64,000 nt of DNA from an uncultured Nitrospira sp. (GTDB lineage: Bacteria; Nitrospirota; Nitrospiria; Nitrospirales; Nitrospiraceae): the NCBI GenBank assembly GCA_902500775.1, contig CABVRZ010000002.1, positions 115,691 through 179,690 of the forward strand, given 5' to 3'. How positions within the stretch are numbered: position 1 is the stretch's first letter; each line of letters begins with the position of its first letter. Below, in pieces: positions 46,190-55,931 of this stretch. The notes below the pieces were generated by a model. It was not told where the DNA came from, ran no database searches, and was given only the letters and a program-made list of their open reading frames with translations. A program made the position numbers and the translations under genes.

Positions 46190-47905
46190 TTATTCCTGCT
46201 CGTCAGCCTGCGTGCGCTTCCGGCTCTGCTTGGCAGCCCGACCAAGACTCTGATCGATCACACCCTGCGATGAGTGATAGTCATCAACCTGCTTCCGCTC
46301 CCAGTCGAGTTGATGGTCGCGAAGGCTGAGCGCGATTTTGCGTTCCTCTCGATCAACTTTGATTATCTTCGCTGTCACGTCCTCCTGCAACTTAAACTTT
46401 TCTTCCAGCTTCTGGGAAGCATCCAGGCCGGATTCACTGACGTGAATCAATCCTTCCACCCCGCCGTCGAGCTCAACGAAGATGCCAAAGTCAGCGACCT
46501 TGGACACTTTACCGGTTACTGAATCACCGACATGATATCGGGCGGGAATCGTCTCGTCCCACGGATCACGCGTCAACTGCTTATAACCCAGTGAGAGCCG
46601 TTCCTTCTCCTTGTCGATGCGTAAGACAATCGCCTCGACCTTCTGCCCTTTCTTAAAGAGTTCAGAAGGATGTTTGATATGCTTCGTCCACGACATATCC
46701 GAAATGTGGATGAGCCCATCAATACCTTCTTCGAGTCCAACAAAGACCCCGAAATCCGTCAGACTCTTCACTTTCCCTTCGATGCGAGTCCCGATCGGAT
46801 ACTTTCCCTCGATCATATCCCACGGGTTCGGGGCAGTCTGTTTCATACCCAACGAAATCTTCCGACTTCCTGGATCGACATTGAGCACCGCGGCTTCAAC
46901 CTGGTCTCCAACCGCCACAACGCGCGACGGGTGCCGGACCTCGTGCGTCCACGACATCTCGGAGACGTGCACCAGCCCTTCCACGCCTGGTTCGAGTTCC
47001 ACAAAGGCCCCGTAATCAGTCAAGCTGACGACTCGACCACGGACTCTGGTTCCAATGGGATACTTTCCAGCGACATTGGTCCAAGGATCCGCACTCTTTT
47101 GCTTGAGTCCCAGAGAAATACGTCCCGTTTCTCGATCGTACTTCAATACCGTCACTTCCGCCTTGTCACCAACCGTGAACAGTTCAGAGGGATGTCCGAC
47201 CCGTCCCCAAGACATATCGGTAATGTGGAGCAATCCATCGATCCCGCCGAGGTCAATGAATGATCCATAGTCGGTGATGTTTTTCACGGTCCCCTGAATC
47301 AACTGACCTTCCTTGAGATTCGCCAGCGTCGTTTGCCGCTTCTTATCCCGCGTTTCTTCCAACAATACACGGCGCGACACCACCACGTTCCCTCGTCGAT
47401 GGTTGATCTTGATGATCTTGAGGGGGAAGGTCTTTCCGACGAGCCCGTCTAAATCGCGCACTGGATGAAGATCAATCTGGGAGCCCGGCAAGAACGCCTT
47501 GACCCCGATGTCTACCATCATGCCGCCCTTGATACGGGACACGATTTTCCCCTCGATGCTCTTTTCATCCTTGTACATCTTCTCGAGTTCTTCCCAAATT
47601 TTCATCTTGTCGGCTTTTTCTTTGGAAAGAACAAGATTGCCGTCTGCATCTTCACATTCTTCGATATAGACTTGGAGCCGGTCGCCGATCTTGAGGTTCG
47701 CCAGATCATCTGACGAGAATTGATCACTCGGGATCATCCCTTCCGACTTATACCCGATATCAACGATGACCTTGTCCTTGGTCAGAGCCACCACTCGACC
47801 TTCGGTAATGGTGCCTTCCTCCAGATTTCGGAAGGTTTCTTCGTACAACGCCGCCAAGGCATCGCGGTCTAACTGCGCATCACTACTGTTGGATACCGTC
47901 CCCAT
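46190..47905 (-). CDS. rpsA: 30S ribosomal protein S1
   Basis: 571 residues with six S1 domains, each with the G-x-V-x-x-x-x-x-[FY]-G pattern: EGRVVALTKDKVIVDIGYKS, EGKIVSRIKGGMMVDIG, QGTVKNITDYGSFIDLG, RGRVVSLTDYGAFVELE, EGKVKSLTDFGVFVGLE, TGKVSKVADFGIFVELD. It unfolds mRNA at the ribosome. The basic C-terminus (GRAAKQSRKRTQ) is short. Placement after cmk-plsC mirrors the cmk-rpsA order seen in many bacteria. Confidence 0.95.
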   Translation of the reverse strand: MGTVSNSSDAQLDRDALAALYEETFRNLEEGTITEGRVVALTKDKVIVDIGYKSEGMIPSDQFSSDDLANLKIGDRLQVYIEECEDADGNLVLSKEKADKMKIWEELEKMYKDEKSIEGKIVSRIKGGMMVDIGVKAFLPGSQIDLHPVRDLDGLVGKTFPLKIIKINHRRGNVVVSRRVLLEETRDKKRQTTLANLKEGQLIQGTVKNITDYGSFIDLGGIDGLLHITDMSWGRVGHPSELFTVGDKAEVTVLKYDRETGRISLGLKQKSADPWTNVAGKYPIGTRVRGRVVSLTDYGAFVELEPGVEGLVHVSEMSWTHEVRHPSRVVAVGDQVEAAVLNVDPGSRKISLGMKQTAPNPWDMIEGKYPIGTRIEGKVKSLTDFGVFVGLEEGIDGLIHISDMSWTKHIKHPSELFKKGQKVEAIVLRIDKEKERLSLGYKQLTRDPWDETIPARYHVGDSVTGKVSKVADFGIFVELDGGVEGLIHVSESGLDASQKLEEKFKLQEDVTAKIIKVDREERKIALSLRDHQLDWERKQVDDYHSSQGVIDQSLGRAAKQSRKRTQADEQE

Positions 47906-47960
47906 ATGAACATCCTACTCTTCCGACTTTCGTCGGGTGCTGATGGTGAAATCGCCGGGC

Positions 47961-48653
47961 TCACTCAGCGTTGTGAGCGTCGGCGGTCGGCCCGTTCGAT
48001 GCATCGCCGGCCAGGTCATCCTTTCTCGTTGGAACGGGAACTTGACCTAAGCCTGCAATATGTTCGATCACCGTACGGCTGACCTGTTGATAGAACTGCT
48101 TAGTTTCGGCTCGTTCTTTCTGCTGTCCTAGCTCAAATGTGATGGGAGCCCCAAGCCGAACCGTCACCTGACGCCATCGAGGCCAGGAGGCCCCCGGTGG
48201 CAGCACGTCAAAAGTTCCTTTCAAGTACGCTGGAACCACCGGGCATCCCGTCTGCGACACGATCACGCCGATACCTGCCTTGGGCTGTCGGAGGTGGCCA
48301 TCCTGAGTACGTCCTCCCTCCGGAAAAATCACCACCACGTGACCGGCCCGAATCAAGTTCGCGGCCTTCCCGAAGGCCTCCCGATCCAGACGACCCAGCC
48401 TGACCGGTATCCACCCCAGTGACTGTAACAAGCCATTTAATACCGGGATCGGGAACAAGTCATGACGCCCAAGATACCAGGCCCTCCGATTCATCCCGCA
48501 ACCGAGAAGCGGAATGTCGAGATAGCTGGCATGATTGGCGGCGATCAGTACACCCCCACTGGGAGGAACCTGGCCTTCGACACGGTAGCGAAAACAGAGC
48601 CAGGCGACGCTTCGCGCCAGAATCCACAACAATCCGTAGACGATCCCGCTCAC
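47961..48653 (-). CDS. plsC: 1-acyl-sn-glycerol-3-phosphate acyltransferase
   Basis: 230 residues from a GTG whose bases overlap the cmk TGA stop (GTGA). Motifs: NHASYLDIPLLG (HxxxxD) and FPEGGRTQDG (glycerophosphate site). Transfers a second acyl chain to lysophosphatidate on the membrane. A C-terminal tail after residue 210 is variable. Confidence 0.92.
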   Translation of the reverse strand: MSGIVYGLLWILARSVAWLCFRYRVEGQVPPSGGVLIAANHASYLDIPLLGCGMNRRAWYLGRHDLFPIPVLNGLLQSLGWIPVRLGRLDREAFGKAANLIRAGHVVVIFPEGGRTQDGHLRQPKAGIGVIVSQTGCPVVPAYLKGTFDVLPPGASWPRWRQVTVRLGAPITFELGQQKERAETKQFYQQVSRTVIEHIAGLGQVPVPTRKDDLAGDASNGPTADAHNAE

Positions 48654-49309
48654 AACCCGGTCGACACAGTTGCAATCATCTGCTCCACAACCTGATCGGG
48701 ACTGAGAGCAGAGGTATCAATGAATCTCGCATCAGACGCGAGGACCAGTGGGTCGACCGCGCGGCTCCGATCTCGCTGATCCCGTTCTGAGAGGTCGCGG
48801 GAGGTGGTCTCAATCGATCCGCCACGCCCTGCAGCAACCAACTCACGGTGCCGTCGTGCCACTCGAACATCAGCGTCGGCGTCCAAGAAGAATTTGAACG
48901 GGGCAGCAGGAAAGACTTTGGTGCCGATATCACGACCTTCTGCTACCACGGACCCTCCCTGTCCAATCTGTCGCTGGATCGGCAACAACCATTCACGAAC
49001 CGCCGAAATGGCAGACACAAGAGAGGCGGAAGCGGTCACTTCTGGCATACGCAGTTGGCCTGTCACATCAACGCCATCGACCAACACCTGCATCGCGCCA
49101 TGGTGAAACTGCATATGAATCGAGGTGGTTGGCAAAAGTGTAGCCACTTGTGCATGATCGGTCGGATGGATCCTGGATTGCAAGGTTTTCCATGCGACAG
49201 CCCGATAGAGTGCCCCAGTATCGAGATAGAGATACCCAAGCCGAGCGGCTAATAATTTAGCCACAGTGCTCTTTCCCACCCCGGCTGGTCCATCAATCGC
49301 AATAATCAC
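48650..49309 (-). CDS. cmk: Cytidylate kinase
   Basis: 219 residues. P-loop IAIDGPAGVGKSTVAKLLA, YLDTGALYRAVAWK, and RDIGTKVFP with DADADVRVARR. Phosphorylates CMP/dCMP. It overlaps plsC by 4 bp and starts 23 bp after aroA; the aroA-cmk-rpsA order is found across many bacteria. Confidence 0.95.
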   Translation of the reverse strand: MIIAIDGPAGVGKSTVAKLLAARLGYLYLDTGALYRAVAWKTLQSRIHPTDHAQVATLLPTTSIHMQFHHGAMQVLVDGVDVTGQLRMPEVTASASLVSAISAVREWLLPIQRQIGQGGSVVAEGRDIGTKVFPAAPFKFFLDADADVRVARRHRELVAAGRGGSIETTSRDLSERDQRDRSRAVDPLVLASDARFIDTSALSPDQVVEQMIATVSTGL

Positions 49310-49332
49310 TCATCCCTCTTCACGTCGAGCCC

Positions 49333-50655
49333 TCACGACGGGTAGACCAACAGATCCGTCAGCATGGCTTCAAAATTTGGGAATGACGTCTCAACGCAGC
49401 CGGTATCGGCAATCGTCATATCCTGTGCTGCCGTCAAGCCACCAATGGCTAGCGACATCGCCACCCGATGGTCTCCGTGGCTCTGCGCTTTGCTGGAGGC
49501 CTGTAACTGCCCGTTCTCTCCCCCTCGACCTAAACCGCGAATCACCATGCCATCGGGGCGCTCTTCGATCAGAGCACCCATGGCCTTCAATTCCAGACTC
49601 ATCGTGGCAATCCGATCGCTCTCTTTCACTCGCAGTTCTTCCGCGCCTGAAATAACGGTGTCCCCCTCCGCCACGGCAGCCGCCACGCACAGGATCGGAA
49701 ATTCATCGATTGTTTTGGGGATGAGGTCATGACCGATCGTCACCCCTCTTAGGGCGGCAGACTGTACGCGGAGATCCCCAACCGGCTCTCCGGCCGCCTC
49801 GCGTAAACCCAATATTTGGATGTCGGCTCCCATCTTTCTCATGATGTCGATGAGGCCAGTTCTGGTCTGGTTCATCCCAACATTCCGAATGGTGACGTCC
49901 GATCCTGGCACGATCGTAGCCCCAACAAGAAAGAATGCCGCAGCCGAGAAATCGCCGGGAACTGTCACATCCACGCCGCGCCATCCAACCGACGGTCTCC
50001 CATCAAGGATCAAGGTTCCCTCTTCGCGCCTGAGAGGAATGCCAAAGAACTGAAACATCCGCTCCGTATGGTCCCGTGACAATCGTGGCTCTCGATAATG
50101 AGTCTGCCCTTGCGCAAAAAGGCCGGCGAGAAGAATCGATGACTTAATCTGTCCACTCGCGACAGGGGAGTCGTACTCAATCTCGTGAAGGCCGGAGCCG
50201 GTAATCGCTAAGGGAGCCAATTCTCCTCCCTTGCGACCAGCAACCACGGCACCCATCTCGCGTAACGGCTTGACAACCCGCCCCATGGGACGCCGTCTGA
50301 TTGACTCATCTCCCGTGAGGACGGAGAAGAAATCCTGCCCAGCCAACAGGCCGGCCAGCAGTCGAATCCCGGTCCCAGAATTTCCACAATCGATCGGGGC
50401 GCTCGGCTCGGTCAACCCCCAAAACCCCTTCCCGCAGACGGTCAATTCTGTGGGCGTCGCCGTGATGGGAATACCGAGGGCCTGAAATGCTCTCATCGTG
50501 TTCAGACAATCTTCACCTCGACAGTAACCGGAGAGGATGCTCGTTCCCTCCGCCAGCGCTGTGAGAATGATCGCCCGATGGGTGAGAGATTTGTCGCCAG
50601 GAACGCTCGTGGTTCCCCTGAGTGAAGAGCCTGGACTGATGGTTAATGATGTCAT
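49333..50655 (-). CDS. aroA: EPSP synthase (3-phosphoshikimate 1-carboxyvinyltransferase)
   Basis: 440 residues. PEP and shikimate-3-phosphate binding: VPGDKSLTHRAII at the start, DCGNSGTGIRLLAG and SDRIATMSLELKAMG; SKAQSHGDHRVAMSL contains the catalytic loop. Sixth step of the chorismate pathway. Class I/II assignment is not certain: the N-terminal GDKS and the NSGTxxRL segments are conserved in both. Overlaps tyrA by 4 bp. Confidence 0.95.
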   Translation of the reverse strand: MTSLTISPGSSLRGTTSVPGDKSLTHRAIILTALAEGTSILSGYCRGEDCLNTMRAFQALGIPITATPTELTVCGKGFWGLTEPSAPIDCGNSGTGIRLLAGLLAGQDFFSVLTGDESIRRRPMGRVVKPLREMGAVVAGRKGGELAPLAITGSGLHEIEYDSPVASGQIKSSILLAGLFAQGQTHYREPRLSRDHTERMFQFFGIPLRREEGTLILDGRPSVGWRGVDVTVPGDFSAAAFFLVGATIVPGSDVTIRNVGMNQTRTGLIDIMRKMGADIQILGLREAAGEPVGDLRVQSAALRGVTIGHDLIPKTIDEFPILCVAAAVAEGDTVISGAEELRVKESDRIATMSLELKAMGALIEERPDGMVIRGLGRGGENGQLQASSKAQSHGDHRVAMSLAIGGLTAAQDMTIADTGCVETSFPNFEAMLTDLLVYPS

Positions 50656-51545
50656 GAGTGCCGCACGGTTGCGCTCGCAAGTTTTTCGCGTTCGCCTTTG
50701 GCTCGTTCAAGCGCTTTTTCGATGCCGGCCGCATCACCGGCTTGAATCAGCTGCTTCAGTTCTTCCAAGGCTCGTGTGTATCGGTCGATATACGACACCA
50801 CATTATCGCGATTCCAGAGAAAAATATCCCGCCACATTTCAGGAGAGCTCGCGGCAATCCTTGTCGTATCCCGCAGGCCTCCTCCGGAATGGGCAGCCAG
50901 ATCCAACGGCGGCAAGGCCTGATCTCGAAGCTCTGACAGGGCATTCATAAGTGCAAAGGCCGCCACATGGGGCAAGTGACTGACGGCACCGAGGATTTGA
51001 TCGTGGACATGCGGATCCATCGTCAACATAATCGAACCGGTTGCTTCCCATAACTGTCTGACCCGTTCGAGTGCGGTGGCATCGGTTCGTTTCGTCGGCG
51101 TCAAAATACAGCGTGCCCCTTTGAACAGCTCATCGGACCCAGCTGCGACTCCCGTCTTCTCTTTCCCCGCAATGGGATGCGCTCCGACAAAGTGAACGCC
51201 AGACGGCATGGCAGCCTCCGACCGTTCGACCAACGTCCCTTTCACACTCCCCACATCACTGACAATTGCTCCTGGAACAAGGGAATGGGCCCATTCTTGC
51301 AGATGTCGCTCATACGTATCCACAGGTGTGGCCAACACGACCAGGTCTGCTCCGCGAACGCCATCTTGTGGGTCAGCCACGTATCGATCGATCGCGCCCA
51401 GGGTCACTGCCGTCTTGAGGTTCTCTACTCGACGGCCAACGCCCACGACGTGATCGGCCAGGGCCTTGCGACGGAGAATCATGCCGAGCGAGCCTCCGAT
51501 CAGCCCGACCCCAATAATGGCGACTTGCTTAAAATGAACCGGCAT
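50652..51545 (-). CDS. tyrA: Prephenate dehydrogenase
   Basis: 297 residues. NAD-binding VAIIGVGLIGGSLGMIL, substrate side GAHPIAGKEKTGVAAG and HDQILGAVSHLPHVAAFAL with catalytic His, typical of TyrA. Produces 4-hydroxyphenylpyruvate for tyrosine. Seven bp after aroF and coupled to aroA. No ACT domain, so feedback control by tyrosine is not encoded here. Confidence 0.95.
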   Translation of the reverse strand: MPVHFKQVAIIGVGLIGGSLGMILRRKALADHVVGVGRRVENLKTAVTLGAIDRYVADPQDGVRGADLVVLATPVDTYERHLQEWAHSLVPGAIVSDVGSVKGTLVERSEAAMPSGVHFVGAHPIAGKEKTGVAAGSDELFKGARCILTPTKRTDATALERVRQLWEATGSIMLTMDPHVHDQILGAVSHLPHVAAFALMNALSELRDQALPPLDLAAHSGGGLRDTTRIAASSPEMWRDIFLWNRDNVVSYIDRYTRALEELKQLIQAGDAAGIEKALERAKGEREKLASATVRHS

Positions 51546-51552
51546 CGGAACG

Positions 51553-52566
51553 TTATAACTCTCTTCCCACGGCTTTCGCGATATTCTTGAGATCCCCCAT
51601 CAGTGTCTTGAATTTTGACGGCTTGATCGATTCTTCCCCGTCACAAAGCGCGCATTCCGGATTTGAATGGACCTCAATGAGCAGCCCATCCGCCCCGGCT
51701 GCGACCGCCGCTTTGGACATCGGCGCCACGAGATCCCATTTCCCTGTGGCATGACTGGGATCCACGATGACCGGAAGATGAGACAACTCTTTCAATGTTG
51801 GAATCGCGGCCAGATCTAAGGTGTTGCGGTACTGCGTCTCGAACGTTCGAATCCCCCGCTCACACAACATCACGTTTTGGTTACCGCGTGACATGATGTA
51901 CTCGGCGGACAAGAGAAATTCTTTGATCGTGGCCGACAACCCCCGTTTGAGGAGCACGGGTTTATCATAGGCTCCAACTTCCTTGAGTAACTCGAAGTTT
52001 TGCATATTTCGAGCCCCGATCTGGATGATATCCGCCTTTTCTAAGAACAGTTCGATATCGCGCGTATCCAGAATTTCACTGACGACCGGCAACCCAGTCT
52101 GCTTTCTCGACTCCACGAGATAGTCCAGACCTTCACGACCTAAACCTTGGAAGGAATACGGAGACGTTCTGGGCTTATACGCTCCACCCCGGAGAATGGT
52201 GGCTCCGGCGGCCTTCACTTCATGCGCGATGCCGACCGTCAACTCAAGACGCTCGACCGCACAGGGCCCCGCCATGATCGTGATTTTATTGCTCCCAATT
52301 TTGACACCTCCGACATCGATGATCGTCGGCTCTTTCTTAAACTCACGGCTGACCAGCTTCCACGGGGCCAGAATGGGGAGTACACTTTCGACGCCAGGAA
52401 GTGCCGTCAATGGCTGATTATGCAGGATACGATCATCGCCGATGACTCCGATGATCGTGCGCTCCTGGCCCGTGGAGATCTGCGATTTGAGGCCAAGATC
52501 CCGCAATCGATCGATAATGTGGTCGACCTCGCTTTCCGATGCTTCCGGTTTTAATACGATAATCAT
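51553..52566 (-). CDS. aroF: DAHP synthase, class I beta with N-terminal ferredoxin-like domain
   Basis: 337 residues. The first ~75 residues form the regulatory domain (MIIVLKPEASESEVDHIIDR), then the TIM barrel with IMAGPCAVERLELTVGIA, RGGAYKPRTSPYSFQGLG, QIGARNMQNFELLKEVG and PVIVDPSHATGKWDLV. First enzyme of the shikimate pathway. The N-terminal domain is like Thermotoga DAHPS, where it gives tyrosine/phenylalanine feedback; regulation here is inferred from that family. Confidence 0.93.
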   Translation of the reverse strand: MIIVLKPEASESEVDHIIDRLRDLGLKSQISTGQERTIIGVIGDDRILHNQPLTALPGVESVLPILAPWKLVSREFKKEPTIIDVGGVKIGSNKITIMAGPCAVERLELTVGIAHEVKAAGATILRGGAYKPRTSPYSFQGLGREGLDYLVESRKQTGLPVVSEILDTRDIELFLEKADIIQIGARNMQNFELLKEVGAYDKPVLLKRGLSATIKEFLLSAEYIMSRGNQNVMLCERGIRTFETQYRNTLDLAAIPTLKELSHLPVIVDPSHATGKWDLVAPMSKAAVAAGADGLLIEVHSNPECALCDGEESIKPSKFKTLMGDLKNIAKAVGREL

Positions 52567-52584
52567 TATTCCCTCTTACAATTC

Positions 52585-53670
52585 TTATCGACCGCCACCC
52601 AAGACTTTCCCGAGCGCCTGAAGAAAGGCGGTATTTTCGTCGGGTTGGCCGATGGTGACACGCAGCATGGTACCTTCAATATGTCGCGCAATAATGCCTT
52701 CTCGTAGGAGTGCATCAAAGACCAGACGTCCATCCCTCTTGGCGTCAAAGTAGAGAAAATTGGTCTCCGTCGGGATCGGTGTAAGCCCAAGCGCACGTAG
52801 CCCCTGTCTCACCTGTTCGATCCCCGCGGCATTGACCGCCCGACTCTTCGCCACATGCTCGTCATCGCTCAAAGCAGCCAGCGCGGCTTTCTGGGCCAGA
52901 CTATTGGCATTGAAGGGAGGTCGAACCCGATTCAAGAAATCGATGACTTCTGGTGTGCTGACGCCATACCCAATTCGTAATCCCGCAAGTCCATAGATCT
53001 TCGAGAAGGTCCGCAGAACGATGGCATTTCGTCCTTGCTTCACATAGGCCATGGCATCGGGGAATTGAGGATGCCGGACATACTCAAAATAAGCCTCATC
53101 GAACACCACAATCACATCGTCCGGTACTCGCGCCATGAACCGATCGACGGCTTCGGCTGATACCATCGTTCCCGTGGGGTTATTGGGATTGCAGAGAAAC
53201 AACAATCGTGTTCGTGGTGTGATGGCCCGTCCCATCGACTCAAGATCGTGGGTCCAGTTGACGAGCGGAACGATCACCGGCTTCCCGTGGACGGCCGTAA
53301 CCTCCATCTTATAGATCACGAATGTGTGGTCCGCCATCACGGCTTCATCACCAGGCGCCAAAAACGTTCTGGCCAATAAGCCGATGATCTCGTCAGACCC
53401 ATTCCCGAGAATGACGTGCTCTCGTGTGACTTTCCATCGATCGGCAAGTGTCTGCCGCAGTTGATAGCCCCCCCCATCGGGATATCGGTGGAGCGTATCC
53501 TGCGCTCCGTTCAATGCCGCCACGGCTTTCGGGGAAGGCCCCAGCGGATTCTCGTTGGAGGCTAGCTTAATGATTCTGGTCAGTCCAAGTTCCCGTTGGA
53601 GCTCGTCGATCGGCTTCCCAGGCACGTAGGGGCTCAGCGATTGGATATCGGGGTGTACCTGTAGTCCCAT
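52585..53670 (-). CDS. hisC: Histidinol-phosphate aminotransferase-type enzyme
   Basis: 361 residues, PLP fold type I. PLP-Lys in VLRTFSKIYGLAGLRIGYG; phosphate-cup region GNGSDEIIGLLARTF; DEAYFEYV for the pyridine ring contact. Sits between pheA and aroF in an aromatic-amino-acid cluster, so it may act on phenylpyruvate or 4-hydroxyphenylpyruvate as well as or instead of histidinol phosphate; a HisC homologue serves this role in Bacillus (inference from context). Confidence 0.88.
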   Translation of the reverse strand: MGLQVHPDIQSLSPYVPGKPIDELQRELGLTRIIKLASNENPLGPSPKAVAALNGAQDTLHRYPDGGGYQLRQTLADRWKVTREHVILGNGSDEIIGLLARTFLAPGDEAVMADHTFVIYKMEVTAVHGKPVIVPLVNWTHDLESMGRAITPRTRLLFLCNPNNPTGTMVSAEAVDRFMARVPDDVIVVFDEAYFEYVRHPQFPDAMAYVKQGRNAIVLRTFSKIYGLAGLRIGYGVSTPEVIDFLNRVRPPFNANSLAQKAALAALSDDEHVAKSRAVNAAGIEQVRQGLRALGLTPIPTETNFLYFDAKRDGRLVFDALLREGIIARHIEGTMLRVTIGQPDENTAFLQALGKVLGGGR

Positions 53671-53672
53671 AA

Positions 53673-54749
53673 TCAGGTGTGCACCGGGTAGGAACCCAAA
53701 ATCTTCATAAAGAGACAGCGTGCCTTCACCTCTTCCACGGCCTTGCTGACCCGATCGTCAGTGATGTGCCCTTCGACGTCCACAAAGAAAATATACTCCC
53801 AGGCTTTGCGCTGCGAGGGACGCGATTCGATCTTTGTCATGCTAATCCCATAGGAGGCGAACGGACGGAGCAGGTCGTAGAGGGCCCCGACTTTATCCTT
53901 CACCGACAACATCAACGACGTCTTGTCTTTCCCCGTCTGCTCCGACGGCTTTTGAGACAGCACCAGGAAACGGGTGAAATTATTCAGGTTGTCTTCGATC
54001 CGAGCCTTGATTACTTTGAGACCATAGAGCTGGCCCGCTAACTCAGACGCGATGGCGGCAGAGGCCTCATCATCGACGCACATTTCGGCTGCCCGGGCCG
54101 TACTCGCCACCTCCATCGTAGGAACATGGGGGAGATTGGTCTCGAGCCAATTCCGACATTGGGCCAGGGCATGCGGATGTGATTGAATTTTCTTCACATC
54201 TTCCATAAGGCCTGACTTTGATAATAGATGATGAGAGACCTCTTGAAGCACCTCACCATAGATCCTCAAATTGGAGTCGATAAACATGTCGAGGGTGTGA
54301 TTGACCACCCCTTCCGTCGTGTTTTCGATCGGCACCACCCCAAAATTAGCCCGGCCTCGTTCCACTTCGCTGAAAACCTCTTTAATACTCTGGACCGGAA
54401 CATACTGGACAGAGGAGCCAAATTTCTGCATGCAGGCCATATGGGTAAAGGTTGCCCTCGGCCCGAGATACGCCACCTTCTGGGGAGCCTCAAGCGATAG
54501 GGACGCCGACATGATTTCTCGGTAGACAGACCGAATAGCCTCGCTGGGGAAAGGACCTGTACTGAGTTTAGTCAGCCGTTGAATGATTTCAGCCTCTCGG
54601 CCGGCGGTATGGAGGTTAGCGCCGGCATCCTTCTCTTTTTTCAGCCGGCCGATTTCGATGACGCTCTTGGAGCGTTCATTCAAAAGTCGAATGATTTCGT
54701 CATCGATCTTATCGATTTCCTTACGATATTCTGGCATGTCTTTGGGCAT
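53673..54749 (-). CDS. pheA: Bifunctional chorismate mutase/prephenate dehydratase (P-protein)
   Basis: 358 residues from the ATG at 54749 (frame opens at 54794; an ATG at 54737 is also possible). AroQ chorismate mutase at residues 1-85 (EYRKEIDKIDDEIIRLLNER, GRLKKEKDAG), prephenate dehydratase at 95-270 (YLGPRATFTHMACMQKFG, VPIENTTEGVVNHTLDMF) and an ACT domain (TSLMLSVKDKVGALYDLLRP, ESRPSQRKAWEYIFFVDVEG) that senses phenylalanine. First gene of the cluster; 2 bp before hisC. Confidence 0.95.
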   Translation of the reverse strand: MPKDMPEYRKEIDKIDDEIIRLLNERSKSVIEIGRLKKEKDAGANLHTAGREAEIIQRLTKLSTGPFPSEAIRSVYREIMSASLSLEAPQKVAYLGPRATFTHMACMQKFGSSVQYVPVQSIKEVFSEVERGRANFGVVPIENTTEGVVNHTLDMFIDSNLRIYGEVLQEVSHHLLSKSGLMEDVKKIQSHPHALAQCRNWLETNLPHVPTMEVASTARAAEMCVDDEASAAIASELAGQLYGLKVIKARIEDNLNNFTRFLVLSQKPSEQTGKDKTSLMLSVKDKVGALYDLLRPFASYGISMTKIESRPSQRKAWEYIFFVDVEGHITDDRVSKAVEEVKARCLFMKILGSYPVHT

Positions 54750-54911
54750 ATGGTGTCTCGTTTCACGCACCCATTCACAGGAGGGTTTCCTCATCCCCTG
54801 AGGGGACGGGGATCATTGAGACAAGTGGGGAATTGTACAGGATCGATGGAAACTATTGCAAGAACAGGGCATGTCTGCGGAAGGTGGTCAACCCGGGAGA
54901 GGGGAACCAGT

Positions 54912-55916
54912 TTAGATTAGTATCTGCGAAGACCGTTTGAAATGATCATACGCCAGCTTCGTCACCTGACGGCCACGCCCAGTACGATCTAGGAACCCGG
55001 CCTGGATCAGATACGGCTCGTACACATCCTCGATCGTACCTTTATCCTCTTGGACGGCAGCCGCCAGGGACTCAACTCCCACCGGCCCACCATTGAATTT
55101 CTCGATAATCGTGAGGAGCACTTTGCGATCCATGTCGTCGAACCCAGCTTCGTCAATGCCGAGCCACGCCAACCCTTCTTGAGCGACCTCTTTCGTGATA
55201 TGCCCATCGGCCTTAATTTGGGCGTAGTCTCTGATACGCTTGATGAGCCGATTGACGATCCGTGGCGTTCCTCGCGCCCGACGCGAGATCTCCGCCGCCC
55301 CGTCGCGATCGATCCCGACCCCCAGGACCGCAGCCGACCTTACCACAATGGCCTCCAACTCGGACGGGTCGTAGAACTCCAGCCGGTAGACCAATCCAAA
55401 GCGGTCGCGGAGTGGGGAAGTCAGAGCACCGGCCCTCGTCGTCGCTCCCACCAAGGTAAACGGTGGGAGATCAAGCTTCACAGTCCTGGTAGCCGGCCCT
55501 TGTCCCACAACCAGGTCCAACTGGAAGTCCTCCATCGCCGGATAAAGGGCCTCCTCCACCGATGCCGGGAGTCGATGAATTTCATCAATGAACAACACAT
55601 CATGTTCTTGCAGATTGGTCAGGACAGCTGCCAGATCGCCTGCATGGGCAAGGACCAACCCCGAGGTTGACCGCAACGCCGCTCCCATTTCCCGTGCAAT
55701 GATGTGGGCGATGGTCGTTTTGCCAAGGCCAGGCGGACCATAAAAGATGGCGTGGTCTAGCGATTCTCCCCGCTGCCTTGCCGCTTCGATACAAATGCGA
55801 AGCGACTCCTTCATCTTTGCCTGGCCGACATACTCCTCGAGCGTCTGAGGCCGCAGGACTTGCTCGAGTCCTCGTTCCTCGTCCGTTGCGCGATTGGTGA
55901 CAACCCGTTCAGTCAT
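54912..55916 (-). CDS. ruvB: Holliday junction DNA helicase RuvB
   Basis: 334 residues from the ATG at 55916 (a TTG lies just upstream). AAA+ motor: Walker [16 protein letters not shown], Walker [14 protein letters not shown], sensor region [19 protein letters not shown], arginine finger and the winged-helix tail [12 protein letters not shown]. Drives branch migration with RuvA. Confidence 0.96.
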   Translation of the reverse strand: MTERVVTNRATDEERGLEQVLRPQTLEEYVGQAKMKESLRICIEAARQRGESLDHAIFYGPPGLGKTTIAHIIAREMGAALRSTSGLVLAHAGDLAAVLTNLQEHDVLFIDEIHRLPASVEEALYPAMEDFQLDLVVGQGPATRTVKLDLPPFTLVGATTRAGALTSPLRDRFGLVYRLEFYDPSELEAIVVRSAAVLGVGIDRDGAAEISRRARGTPRIVNRLIKRIRDYAQIKADGHITKEVAQEGLAWLGIDEAGFDDMDRKVLLTIIEKFNGGPVGVESLAAAVQEDKGTIEDVYEPYLIQAGFLDRTGRGRQVTKLAYDHFKRSSQILI

Positions 55917-55931
55917 AGCCAAGTCCGATGT

